This document shows positions 47,704 to 58,870 of a stretch of 64,000 nucleotides of DNA, one piece after another; the stretch's first letter is position 1, and every line of letters starts with the position of its first letter. The DNA comes from Zarea fungicola (Eukaryota > Ascomycota > Sordariomycetes > Hypocreales > Cordycipitaceae), in NCBI GenBank assembly GCA_900169235.1, contig FWCC01000276.1, positions 1-64,000 on the forward strand, read 5' to 3'. The notes beneath the pieces are model-generated. The model saw nothing but the letters and a program-made list of their open reading frames with translations. It made no database searches and was not told where the DNA came from. The position numbers and the translations under genes are program-made.

Positions 47704-49948
47704 CTAGAGCTTCGCCTTGGCCTCAATGGCCTTGTGCTTGTGTCCCCTCATCTCAAAATATTCACGCACCTTTTCTCTCGCCACATCCACCACCGCCGCG
47801 TCCTCCACCGTGCTGGGCACCGCCACTTGCTTATCAAAGTCGCCATGGACCGCATTCTCGGCAAGCTCACGCAACACGCGCCGCAGCGTCTTGCCCGAGC
47901 GCGTCTTGGGAATCATGCCCTTGCCCTGGATGATGCCGCCCAGCGTCGCAATGGCGCCGACTTGCCTGCGCACCGAGGCCTGAATCTCGGCCGTCAGCGT
48001 TTCGTCGGGGATGGCGGACGTGGGATGCTCGGCGGTGGAGAGCGTGACAAAGGCAAAGGGCAGCTGGCCTTTGAGGGCGTCCGGGATGCCAACGACGCAA
48101 CATTCGGCGACGAGGGGGTGGGAGGAGATGGCTTGTTCGATGCCGCCTGTTTTAATGTTAGTGCTTTGTTTAGAAAGACGACAAGAATAGACGTGAGACA
48201 AACCACTGGATAGACGATGGGCGCTGACATTCAGCACATCGTCATTCCGGCTCATGACGTGCACGTAGCCCTCTTCGTCAATCATGCCCGCATCACCCGT
48301 ATCGAGCCACTTGCCATCAAATCTCTTGAGGTAGCTCTTGTAGAACCGCTCCTCATCCTCCCACAGCGTCCGAAATGCCGTCGGTGCCAGCGGCATGCCC
48401 AGCACAATGTTGCCCATGATGCCCCGGGGCACCTCGGCCCCCCCATCATCCACGATGCGAATGTCAAACCCGGGCATGGCCTTGCCCGCGCTCCCCGGCC
48501 TGATGCCCGGAATCGGGTGGTTCCGGACCCCCGTGTCGCGGTCGTGCCCGGCGTGCGGCGTGAGGGCGCGGCCCGTCATTGGCGACCCGGACTCGGTCGA
48601 CCACCAGTTGTCAATGACGTGGGCCGACGACGGCGCGCCGTAGCGGTCGAGGAGATCCTGGTACATGGAGACGAGGCTCGGTTCCGAGCGTTCGCCCGCG
48701 AGGAACAGCGCTTTGAGGGAGCGCAGGCCGCCGCGCCGGCCGATCCGCGCGAGAGCGGCATTGTCCGGGTCGTCGCGCCGGATGGCGCGCAGGGCCGTGG
48801 GCGCGGTGAAGAGCGCATTCACCCTGTACTCCTCCACGAGGCGCCAAAACGCCGACGCATCGGGCGTGCCGACGGGTTTACCCTCGTAGAGCACGGTGGA
48901 CGCGCCGGCGAGCAGCGGCGCGTAGATGATGTACGAGTGGCCCACGACCCAGCCAATGTCCGACGCGGTGCAGATGACGTCGCCCGGGCCGTGGACATTG
49001 AACAGGTAGCTGATGGACAGATTCAGCCCCACGGCATGGCCGGCCGAGTCTCGGCACACACCCTTGGGCACGCCAGTCGTGCCCGACGTGTGGATGATGT
49101 AGACGGGGTCGGCGCTCTTCACGGGCACGCAGTCGGCCTTGACGCCGCGGTCCTTGGCGCTGCGCACCCACTTCTGCCAGGAGGACTGGCTGAGGCGGTC
49201 CGTCTTGCCCCAGCGCAGCTCCTCGCGCTGCCAGATAATGGTGCGTGCGGGCTTGTGCGTGGCGAGGCGGATGGCCTCCTCGACGAGAGGCCGGTAGGGG
49301 ATGGGAGGTTTCGTGCCGTCAATGCCGCACGAGGCCGTGAGGATGAGGACAGGCCTGCATGCATCGATGCGCTGCGCGAGTGCGTTGCCGGCGAAACCAC
49401 CAAAGACGACGGAGTGGATGGCGCCGAGGCGATTGATGGCCAGGATGCCGATGAGAGCGGCGGGAATCATGGGCACTTGTTCCGTTAGCTGGGCCGCTCC
49501 GCAGCAGACGCTGCAATCTTATGAACTTACTGTATACCATGACGACGTCTCCCTTTTTGACACCCTCTTGGCGGAGAGCGCCTGCCAGAGTCTCAACGTG
49601 CTCAAGCAGCTGCTGATACGTGTACTGCTCCTTGGTCTTGGTCACCGGGCTGTCGTAGTAAATGGCCACATTGCCGCCACGGCCGGCCAAGACATGCCTG
49701 TCGACACAGTTGTAGCAGGTTGAGAGCTCGCCACCGGGGAACCACTCCCAGGAGCGGTGCGATGTGCCGTCCTGGAGCGGCTTGTCAAAGGTGCGGAGGG
49801 TAGCATCGGGTTTCTTGTGCCAGAAGAGCTGCTCGGCGTGGCGGGCCCAGAAAGCCTCGGGGTTCTGCAGGCTCTGCTGGAGAACCTGGTCCTGGATGTG
49901 CATTCTTTTGTGAGGAATGATGACCGGGAGGGCGATGCGCGGGGACAT
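47704..49948 (-). CDS. propionyl/acetyl-CoA synthetase-like acyl-CoA ligase (ACSS3/PrpE type)
   Basis: Three exons read leftwards: 49948-49531, 49475-48207 and 48146-47704, giving 709 aa. The N-terminal ACAS region contains CYNCVDRHVLAGRGGNVAIYYD. The AMP-binding core follows, with HTSGTTGVPKG (P-loop), WWSTESGSP, and KWLDTGDAGMIDEEG. The C-terminal lobe has PKTRSGKTLRRVLREL, whose Lys is the acetylation-controlled catalytic residue of the family. Short-chain acyl adenylation and CoA transfer follow; the ACSS3/PrpE likeness points to propionate, but acetate or butyrate are possible. The C-terminal tripeptide AKL is a plausible PTS1, implying peroxisomal location; no clear mitochondrial presequence is seen. 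The second intron (48206-48147, 60 nt) has a weak donor (GTGGTT) and is open in frame, so its retention would add 20 residues. Confidence 0.88.
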
Positions 49949-52709
49949 GAGACTCTGGCCCGAGGTTGAGTGCCGAAGACACGGCTATACGGATCAACCT
50001 GCAGCGTAGCAATTGAGCAGAATGGTATTTTTTCTAGCTTGGATTGTGAAAAAGAGACTGTTACTGCATATGGCTTCAGAAAAAATAGCAGAAGATGAGA
50101 TGGGTAGTCGGACAGCAGATGAGAATGATATGTACACCGGGAGCCTCGAGGTGGGCACGGCGACAAGCTTGCGGGTACGGGGCATCGCAGCGTAGCCAAT
50201 AAGAGTGGTGGCCCGGTTCGATTTGGCACCGGTACAAGGCAGATGAGCTCCCGGCCCCGCCTTGTTCAATGGACGCTTCCGTTGCCCCGGGACGGTAGCC
50301 GAAGGACGACTGTATGAATATTATCGATTGAATAGACTGTGTGGTTCTAGATGATATGTGGGCTGTCTTCTTGTCATGTATGCGATGCCGTGAAGCTGTT
50401 CAAATTGAAGGCAGAGTCGTCGTGAACGCAACGCGTCGAGCTGAGTGTCTTGTCTATCAACAGTGGAAATCGACGGCGCCTCCACTCAAGAAGATGAAGA
50501 TTTACTGTGATGGAATTGTTCGTATCGGTGTTTTGGGTTAGTTTGCCGTTAGTTTGCTGTGCTATGGGCAATCTTTGTGTGAGATTTGGAATGGTATCCA
50601 GCAGAAGCAGGGAATACGGACTCTTTACCAGTCGCAAAGAAACATTGCAATCAAGAAACAACCGTACCATACATGGAAATCCATAAAGAGGCATCCATAA
50701 GTTTTAATTCACCACCGATAATGTTTTTGACCTGAAAACGGCCTCCCAGAAGGGTACATTTCACTACAGGGTAGCGGCTTGATTGTTGGCACTCATCATT
50801 CCAGTCCGCTCCGCTAAACAAGGCTCACACAACTATCGGAAAATTCTTTGAAAGAAATGTGTTTGGGAGTGGTATGGAATGCGTAAATTCTCCGTGAGAC
50901 AGCCAAAGGGTCGTGCCACATGGCATCTGCATACAGTGCAGTCGAGCATATGCACAGTTTGCGATACCCGGTCAAGTCCAGCTAACACTACCACTACCAC
51001 TACCACTGCCAGGAAGACAATCTCAGCCAAGTTATCAAACCACAGTAGCGCCATACAAAATAAACCAATGATTACAATAATGACGATAATAATTTTAATG
51101 ATGGTAGAGTATCGCCATGAATAAGAGCAGGATAATCTCCAAAGCAATTTCCACACCTTGGCGCCAAACCTGCCAGAACCATGCCGATAACGCAGCCTGG
51201 TTTTCAGCTCCTTTTGGACTTCCCTAACCCAGCGCAGAACAGAAATCAAGGCTTTGAGATAGCCCACCGACAGCGCCAATATTGGCGTTTTTCGCATTCT
51301 GTTAGTGGTAGCAGTGTCTGAAGCAGAGCCTAAATGAAAAGCCACAGTTCCCGCGCCGATGCCGTATTTGCCGATTGGCAACTAATTTCAGGTACCTTGA
51401 AGATTGCCATTTATCATTTATTCTTCTATAGATAAAGAACTAATAATTACTAATAAAATAGCACTGTGCACCAGGGTTTAAACCCCTACCAAATCTTCGT
51501 ATTCTCATATTGGCCTTTTATTCCTCGTGCACTCAGTAATGAACTGGGCATATGGTGGTGTGATAATTTACAGAACGGCGCGTCGTTATCTGGCAAGCAA
51601 CAGGGGGACCATACAAAATCCATGCACTGCAGAGGCACACGAACAAATGGCCCCAGTGGCGTTTTGGCGCAACGCCCAGAGGCTTGGGAAGTTGGGAGCA
51701 TCTTGGTAAAGCCTTGGTACCTGGCTTGGCACTGAACCATGCAAGGAACGGCAATCCCTCGGGCAATTTTTTCCATCAACAAATGGTCGGTCGCGTGTGG
51801 TGGCGGGAGACGGTGCAGCAGTCTGCCTGGTACCGTCCTAGAATATACCCGCCCATCCGACGTATTTTCTCAATCAATGATAGAAATTAGCCTCGAAATT
51901 GAAGAATCTCATAACATCACCGGTAAACGAATCGCTTCTGGTGACTTTTCCGCATCCATTTTTGTCATCCAGTTGCCAGTGTCTTGGAAATCTGTCCCCC
52001 CCACTTAGTGTTATTGTTTATTAATTTCGGTTCGACCGCCCTGGCCACTCATTGGATGGGCAATCAACACAATAGACTCGGGTTTCACTTGGTCAGATCC
52101 ACTGCTCGAGGCGACACTCGACAGCGGGTGCCCCGTATCCTGGCCGCTCTGGCTTGTTGTTCCCCAAGCTCAGTTTGCATCGCCATGTCACATTCATCTG
52201 CTTCATAGTAAGGGGTCAGGCCAAAACTGGCTCTTCATGTTACTGCCTAGCTAAATCTAGGCTCGAGCACCATGGCTGTCTTGAGAACCATAAAACACCC
52301 AACAGTTTAATACAAAGTGTACCTTGACCAAGCGAATCCAAGCACACATAAAAGGGCAAAAAATACATCGTGGAAAAAAGATGACTTCTATAATATAGTT
52401 GTCGAGACATAGGATTCTGCAAGAGGCAGGACAGCGATCCAAGTACTCCTAGGCTAAGAAACCATTGCGATACTCCCAGCCACGAAACAGACCGCACACA
52501 AAAGATGTCCACAAGTGGGCGAGTCCCCTTCGAATTACCGAGAAGAAACTGAATATACAACTGAAGTTGGAAGCGATGCGTGGCCATACACCATAGCGCA
52601 ATCGTCCCGTGCGTAATTATGTACCAAATCCTTTCTAGTCGTATGTTCGTTCCAGGTGCCAGTTATCCCTGCTACCAATCCGTAAATCAAACCTCATCTT
52701 GTTGTTGAT
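49949..52709. other. gene-poor spacer
   Basis: 2.8 kb without a convincing gene. The first few hundred bases are the synthetase promoter. A 182-codon minus-strand frame at 50833-51381 is largely a translation of AT-rich and (CCACTA)n repeat DNA and I do not accept it. A perfect 12-bp palindrome, GGGTTTAAACCC, lies at 51474-51485. Confidence 0.45.
50987..51007 (+). repeat. (CCACTA)n minisatellite
   Basis: About three and a half tandem hexamer units of CACTAC type in a non-coding spacer. No function inferred. Confidence 0.8.
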
Positions 52710-53151
52710 TTACAGAAGAGCAGCGACAAGGCCGAGGAGACCAGCAAGAGCGGGAACGGCCTTGGCAGCACCGGCGGTGGGGGGGATGGTGCTGGGGGTA
52801 GGGTTGGCGGGAACGGTGGCGTTGCTGCTGGGGGCACCAGTGGGCTTGGGGCTACAAAAAGTTGTTAGCATCGGTGAGTCTCTCACTCGTTTCCGTCAAG
52901 TCAAAAACATACCAGTTGTGGCAGACAACGGAAGAGGTGACAGTGACCGGGCGGGTGACGGTGCAAGGGCAGTCAGTGATGGTCAGGGTGGTGGGAGCAG
53001 TGACGGTCCAGGTCTTGGTGCCGTGGGTGATCTGGGTGGCCTCGGGGCAGTAGGTGACGATCTGGTCGACGGTCTCAGTAACGTAGGTAACGTTAGAGTG
53101 GGCGACAGCACCAGTAGCGGCGACGGCGACAGCGGCAACGAAGAACTTCAT
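52710..53151 (-). CDS. ccg-6: CCG-6-like GPI-anchored cell-wall protein
   Basis: Two exons read leftwards: 53151-52913 and 52851-52710, encoding 126 aa. The 61-nt intron begins GTATGT, contains GCTAAC and ends TTGTAG. A signal peptide covers residues 1-17 (cleavage about AVA/HS). A Thr/Val-rich extracellular part carries paired Cys (YCPEA, DCPCTV, VCHNC) and N-glycosylation sequons (NVT, NAT). The C-terminus has a small-residue site followed by a hydrophobic tail ([16 protein letters not shown]), the pattern of a GPI attachment signal. The whole resembles clock-controlled protein 6 of Neurospora. It is probably an abundant surface protein; circadian control is known for the family member, not shown here. 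A TATA box and CT-rich leader precede it. Confidence 0.85.
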
Positions 53152-53312
53152 TTTGTCGGGTATTAGGTTTGGACTCGGAGAGTTCGAATTAGGTGTATAA
53201 GTTAACGAATGAAATTGACTGAAAAGTCAGGGTAATGGTATAGCAATGAGCGAATGTGTGTGGGTGAAGAGGAGAGGAAAATCCAGACGGGGGAGATTTG
53301 GAGGAGGGCATT

Positions 53313-53319
53313 CTTTATA
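53313..53319 (-). promoter_or_regulatory. TATA box of the CCG-6-like gene
   Basis: On the minus strand the sequence TATAAAG lies about 165 bases upstream of the start codon. It is followed by a pyrimidine-rich leader (CCTCTCCTCTTCACCC). This arrangement is typical of strongly expressed fungal genes. The transcription start itself is not determined. Confidence 0.5.
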
Positions 53320-54248
53320 CGGGCCAGCTAGGGAAAGCCAGCCGTGCCAGCACCTGTTGCCAGCTGCCAAACAACACACTGGTGCTGGCAGCAGGAACTG
53401 AGGCAGGAGGAAAAGGAGCGATGACGGGACCCACCACCCTGCCAGGGGCAGTGGGCACGGGTGGATAGAGGTGGGTGGGTCTGCTCAGGTACCTGACGGG
53501 CCTGGCCATCCAAGCGGACCACTGGCGGAGCGGGAAATACAATTGCTTCGGCGAGCTCCAGCGTCCAAAGAGCAAGCTACTATTCCACTGAACCAGCGAA
53601 TCATCAGTCAAAGCCCTTGCCTTACCGTCTTTGTACCGGTACAATTGATCCACTATCACCTGCGCCTTACGCTAAGGTGACCGTGATGAGGCATCTTTTA
53701 GTGAAGCATTGTGCCAAATACAGGGCTCTCTCTGCCTTGTTTTGCAAGTCCTTTCCAAGCTGGGCAGGAGTTTATCTTGGTTCTTTATTACTCTGTGTTT
53801 GCAAATTACCAGACCCCTGGCGGGATGCCAAGCCAACGATGAATCTACATGCCTCTATGCCCAGTACGGGAATGATTCCAGAGTGCAATTGAGCAACTGA
53901 TGCAGAGCTGCGTGCCATTGGCTTCACCAGAGGCGAATGCTGCCAGCATGCAAGTTTTGGTTGCTACAGGACAGTCAGCCTGGCAGCCGGGGAGCAGCAT
54001 CTACTTCCTATCGCCGGCTCGTATTTCGCAGCAAATGAGCTTCCAAAAGTAGCAACAAGTCACTTATTAATACCTGCGAAACCATCACCGTGCGTCGAGA
54101 TTGCAGTGCATCGCTGTAGGGAGATATCCCTGCCGACTCCTGAGGTACTTGCAATTTCAGCGCTCACCCTTGACTGTAGCGGCCGCGCTCCCTGTACAGA
54201 GTGCTGAAAGCTGCTGCCGCTTGGAGCTACTGGGTATGAGGCGAAAGT

Positions 54249-54302
54249 NNNNNNNNNNNNNNNNNNNNNNNNNNNNNNNNNNNNNNNNNNNNNNNNNNNN
54301 NN
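54249..54302. other. assembly gap (54 N)
   Basis: A run of unknown bases. The reading frames that cross it are artefacts. The true gap size may differ from 54. Confidence 0.98.
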
Positions 54303-57246
54303 AACTTACCCATCTTACCCAGTATTTCGAGCTAGCACGCGCCGCCCCTTTTGGGAAGAACAAAGGTCCCCACTTATGCAGGAACAGGCAAGGAGGCGTA
54401 TCAGCGGCGGGTTTGGCTACCGCTATCAGTGTCTTGGTTGCCAACGTTGTCGCCACAGCAGATTCGAGGTACATTGGTGCACGGTACATCTACTACATAC
54501 AATCAAAGCAAAACCCACGGACGCAGCAGCAAAACACCGCAATGTTCGCCAAGATGATGTAAATAAAATTTACTAATGCATAATTCCTAGGCACTGAGAT
54601 CCCGGAAGTCGCCTGAGGAATGCCAACAACTGGCACCGGCAGCGTCGGAATACGTACCGAGACAAAACATGAATTAGTGCCAGAGGCAAAATGTTGCTCC
54701 GTACCAAGAACAAAGGCGAGCCATGGCATGTTTGTCATCGTGGGCCAGGCTTACCATTCCAAGCTCCCCATTAAGACAGGTACTGGCAGCATCGCGATTT
54801 CATCGCCAGAGCCGCGGACAAGTACGTATCTACCCTACCTACCGTAGCCAACTCATCTCGCTAAAGACGCCTTGCCTACCCAGTTACAAACTAGTGAAAG
54901 ACTCGTATTCAACTGGCTTCCGACCGGTGTGACTCGGGTGGATTTCTGTCGCCTTTATTTTTCTTTTTGTGTTGGAAAATCTTTGCTAGTGTGGATACTG
55001 ACTCTTTTTTAGGAGGCATTCTGGTAACAAATTCTGGGGACCTTATCTGTACTTTGGGGCCTAGAACAGATGCAGTTTAACTCGAATGTTTTCTCCTGTA
55101 TTGTTCTCTTTTGGGTTTATTTTTTTTTTTTGGCATGTCTTGTGCTAATTACTACGTGACTGGTCCTGTGCTCAGGTGTGAGTGCACGACTCGTTCCGCC
55201 CGGCCCTGATCCCTGCTCATACCAAGCCAACCTGAATACAGTTCCGGCGGTAAATTTCAGCAGTTTCCGCTCTACAGTCGTTTCCCTGTATTTAATATTG
55301 GTAGACGGTGCTAGGCACTCGTATTCTGTGGTGCCGTGCCAGCGCATCTTACTGTCGGATGATAATTTCCCTTGCTCCATTTAATTAACCAGCTTTTTCC
55401 TTGGAATACCCATGCTCAGTTGCCATATTCATTTCTTCGATATCCGTAAATAGTTGTCAGGGCTACCAGTCTTGGGGAAGCTTGCTCGTTTCTATTCCAA
55501 GACATGATCTTCGCAAATTGACTCTGCTGTAGAGATCCGGGCCACGGGCCGATGCTTGCTTTTGCTATCCTTTTTATTCAACATTCACGCGAAGATCCAC
55601 GCACCATGGCAAGAGTCGCAAGACGCGCACGGTGAATACACGCGTTGCCATCCCATCTCAGCCGACGCCACGCCGCGCCATCTGCACCTGCGATCCATTC
55701 TCGACCCGACGATGTACTGATACTGCTAAGTGCCATTGTAATAACTGAAAACACAAGGTTCTTATCAATGTACATGTTATTCCCCTTGCCCGGTATTTTT
55801 CACATTGTTTGATTACTAGCTATGGAATTTTGACTGGGACCACAGGCTTTCCATGACAAGCTTCTAGACTCCTTACACATGCCCACCATTCCTATTTACT
55901 CCGTAATTCTTCCAGACATTTTTCAAGCTTTTTCTTATCCCCGTATTTAAATCCACAAAAGTCGATACTTGGACGGGGTGCGGAGGACCTCGTACGGAGC
56001 ACTGTTATTATTACCGCTTAGCGCTGCACAGGTACTTATCCCTGAACGAAAAGAAAAGAAAACTTCCAGCAAGACTGTATCCGCCTTGGCGTTCTGAATC
56101 GTGCGAGTGATTTTCGTTCATATGCCAGGCAAGATCCCGGCTGGCTAATCCAGACGCTTCATGTTGCGTTGCCGCCGCCATGTCTGTGATCAATTGTGAT
56201 ATCAATCAGGCAATCACCGTCCAACTTGTCTCGCTCCGATACGTGCAAACTTCTGTCAACCAAGTGCCGCCAGACAGACTTTCCAGGTAAGCTTTCCACC
56301 GCCTCCACCAGCTTATGCGCCTTGCACGGTTGCACCTAGCCTTGCCGCTATCTGGTGCCCGGGAGATTGTACCTGTAAAAGGTTGAAACCCGTAGCGTTG
56401 TAGTCTCAATCACTGTTCATCCCGCAATTCGCGTCGCGCCCTTGATTACCGGGTGTCTTTGCCACTCACCGTATGTTAATATCACCCAGGTATTATCCGC
56501 CGGCGTGACAGTCATATTGCGATACGAGATTTTAATTACCATCTAAACATGCAAACTACTTGCCCCTTTTGTTCTGCATGCACCCCAGCCCAGTACCGTT
56601 ATAGCCGCCACTTTCAGAGGTACTTCCACCAATACAACACCGCAGACAGCGAAACACGGCCGACATGCTGTAGATTGCGAGACCGTATGATTGCGCTCCA
56701 TCATTGCCATTCTTGTCTTGACCCATGGCCCATACATCAAGGCTTAGTTCTTACAAAGAATGCCAGTCGACAACCCCAATTCATCTGTGCTTCAATATGT
56801 GCTTTTGGAGCCTTAGCCTCGTGGAATATAGTCGATCAATTGAAGAGGGGCGAGGTTTTTTGCCACTCAGAAGCTTGAGCTGAAGCTTTCACCCGCATCT
56901 TCACCGATTTATGAAATACGCTGTACTGATGACCGAATCTGCCGCTGGACGCCCACAACCTACAGTCCACAGCCCACGAAACGAAACGAAAGGCCAGGAA
57001 ACACTTGTAGCGACCGTCGACAAAAACAAAAAAAAATCGAAATGCTTCACGGTACTACCGGAGCGATTCACCATTCCGTGCCCCCCAGACTCAGTTTCCT
57101 GAGTACGAGCCCACAAAATCAATGCCGAAGGCTGTTGACAGCGACGGGAGTAATACAAGTTTAACGGAATCATAGCCCATCAAACTCATCTATTGATTTA
57201 GATAGCACGCCGAATATCGTCATGATTACCGCTAACTGCCGTCCTG

Positions 57247-58289
57247 CTACATCTTACCCTTTGGCCGTTTATCGTAGTTGCGCGTCATGTCCACCGCCAT
57301 CGCTACCTGGTGGCTCAGCGCAACCATCCGACCCTGTGTGTCGAAAACAATAGTCTCCGTATCAAACCGGCCCTTGTCAATCATTTTCGCTGCGCACCGC
57401 AACCGCAGCCACTCTTCCCCATCGGACGCCAATCTCTGCTTCACCTCGAGCCCCATGGACACGGTCGGGAACCAAAACAGGTGGTCATATGTAAAGTGGC
57501 CGCCCCCGCCCATGGGTGTCGGCGGTGCGTCTGGTGCTGATGGGCGAAACTCCTCAAAGAGGAAGACCGCCGTGGCGTCGACCAGGTAGGCGAGCGACGC
57601 CGCGGTGAAGCGCTCGCCGCTCGCCATCCGAGTCCAGTAGTCGTGCACCGTGTTGCGGCTGTGGCCGGTGCGGCGCTTGTACAGCTCGATAATGTTGGCG
57701 GCGGGGACACGATCCATGACTGGTGTGTGCATGCGCGTCCAGCTCGCATCCTCGTTGGCCGGCAGCTTGGCGAGGTTGACCGCGGGCGGCGGATGGTCTA
57801 GCGTCCACTCCCCGGGTAGCGAGACGCCCGTCTCGGCCGCGAGGTTGATGTTTGTGAGGTAGGCTGTGATTTCACGCTTGCTGGACGAGACCCACGGCTT
57901 CTGCGCTAGGAGCTTGTCTTGATGGAGGGACATGTGCAGCACAGACTGCGTGCGGCCGAGCTTGACATCTTTAATGAGGATGACGGCGCGCCCGACTTGG
58001 GTGCGCCCGAGATACTGCCAGTGCGCTGTCATTGTATCAGTTTGGTTGCGGCTTTGCAGGTGGGCAGCGGCGGCCTTGATGAAGAGCGACGCGACGTAGC
58101 CACCGTTGGGGACTGCTTGCATAGTCAGTGTGATTCTTTTTATGAAATACGTGAGCGCCGTGTAACTGTGATTGTACCTGTGCCGATGGCAAATGAAGAC
58201 GAAAGCTGAACCTCATAGACTCCAGCATCTAGTCGCTTTATCGTGGATGATTGCTCCAGCGAGCCGGGTGCATATGGTGTCACGCCCAT
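57247..58289 (-). CDS. thioesterase-like (hot-dog fold) protein
   Basis: Two exons read leftwards: 58289-58178 and 58115-57247, encoding 326 aa. The intron begins GTACAA and ends CAAG. The first exon gives MGVTPYAPGSLEQS..AGVYEVQLSSSFAIGT and joins to AVPNGGYVASLFIKAAAAHLQ. The layout of a short strand, 'PNGGY' helix and later TMTAHWQYLGRTQVGRAVILIKDVKLGRTQSVLHMSL matches the acyl-CoA thioesterase-like superfamily with two tandem hot-dog domains (4HBT_3). The second domain follows (GGHFTYDHLFWFPTVSMGLEV). The substrate is unknown; a short acyl-CoA or secondary-metabolite thioester is plausible. No targeting signal is obvious. It is in tandem, on the same strand, with the permease gene upstream, 581 bases apart. 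Confidence 0.78.
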
Positions 58290-58870
58290 AATTACACAAT
58301 TGGCGCTATGTGTTCTGGGAATCTGTGAGCTTTATAGGTCAACAACACGTGCATGCCCGTCGATACAATTGAAAATCTGAGATTGAACTCGAGTTGATCA
58401 AGGTTACGGGAAACCCCGCAGCGAATCGACTTATAAATCGGAGGTTGGCAATTTGTCTCAGTCAATTGGCGCGCCTCATCTAGCCATAGCCAGCCCCTGC
58501 CGCACACATGCTTGTGGGGCTGAGCTAACCAAGGTATTGGGACAAGTCAAAAGTTACAAACACTCACCACTTTGGAGTGGTAGACGTTTACCTGTTTGGT
58601 GAAGCAACTTGCGCCGAGTAGTGGCTATAGTCATGGCTGTGGACCCTGAGGCTAGCCTGGCATTATGCTGGTATCATCAAGATCAATGATGTTTGAAAAT
58701 CGCCACGCAAGCAAGCCAGCCACTTACATTCCATGGCCTATAGTACAGCGTTGACATTCTTAAGCACAGCGCAGATCAGAGTCTCGAGCAGCAAGCATAT
58801 TCCAATTATCACTATACGCAAATTACCCAAGTACTATCAAGGCCGGAAATAGGTACACGCGCGGAAGCAG
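58290..58870. other. spacer between thioesterase and permease genes
   Basis: 581 bases. It should hold the promoter of the thioesterase-like gene and the 3' end of the permease transcript. No coding sequence recognised. Confidence 0.45.

Larger units (their letters stand above)
53152..57246. other. 4.1-kb gene-poor tract with an assembly gap
   Basis: Contains the ccg-6 promoter at the left and, from 53700 on, only short unrecognised frames. It has a run of N at 54249-54302 flanked by inverted TACTGGGTA/TACCCAGTA copies and one TACTCCGTA at 55897-55905. The segment 56910-57240 is the 3' flank of the thioesterase-like gene. Confidence 0.45.

Noticed and set aside
48217..49488. 423-codon plus-strand open frame
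   Set aside because: It is antisense to the synthetase AMP-binding core, whose motifs are certain. The long frame is a by-product of GC-rich third positions.
50833..51381. 182-codon minus-strand frame with a hydrophobic stretch
   Set aside because: The hydrophobic part is the translation of AT-rich and (CCACTA)n repeat DNA (runs of Ile and Val); no start context or homologous motif.
51474..51485. Perfect palindrome GGGTTTAAACCC
   Set aside because: Does not extend beyond 12 bp and has no repeat or terminal inverted arms around it, so not a transposon end.
54101..54562. Open frame across the N run
   Set aside because: Depends on unknown bases.
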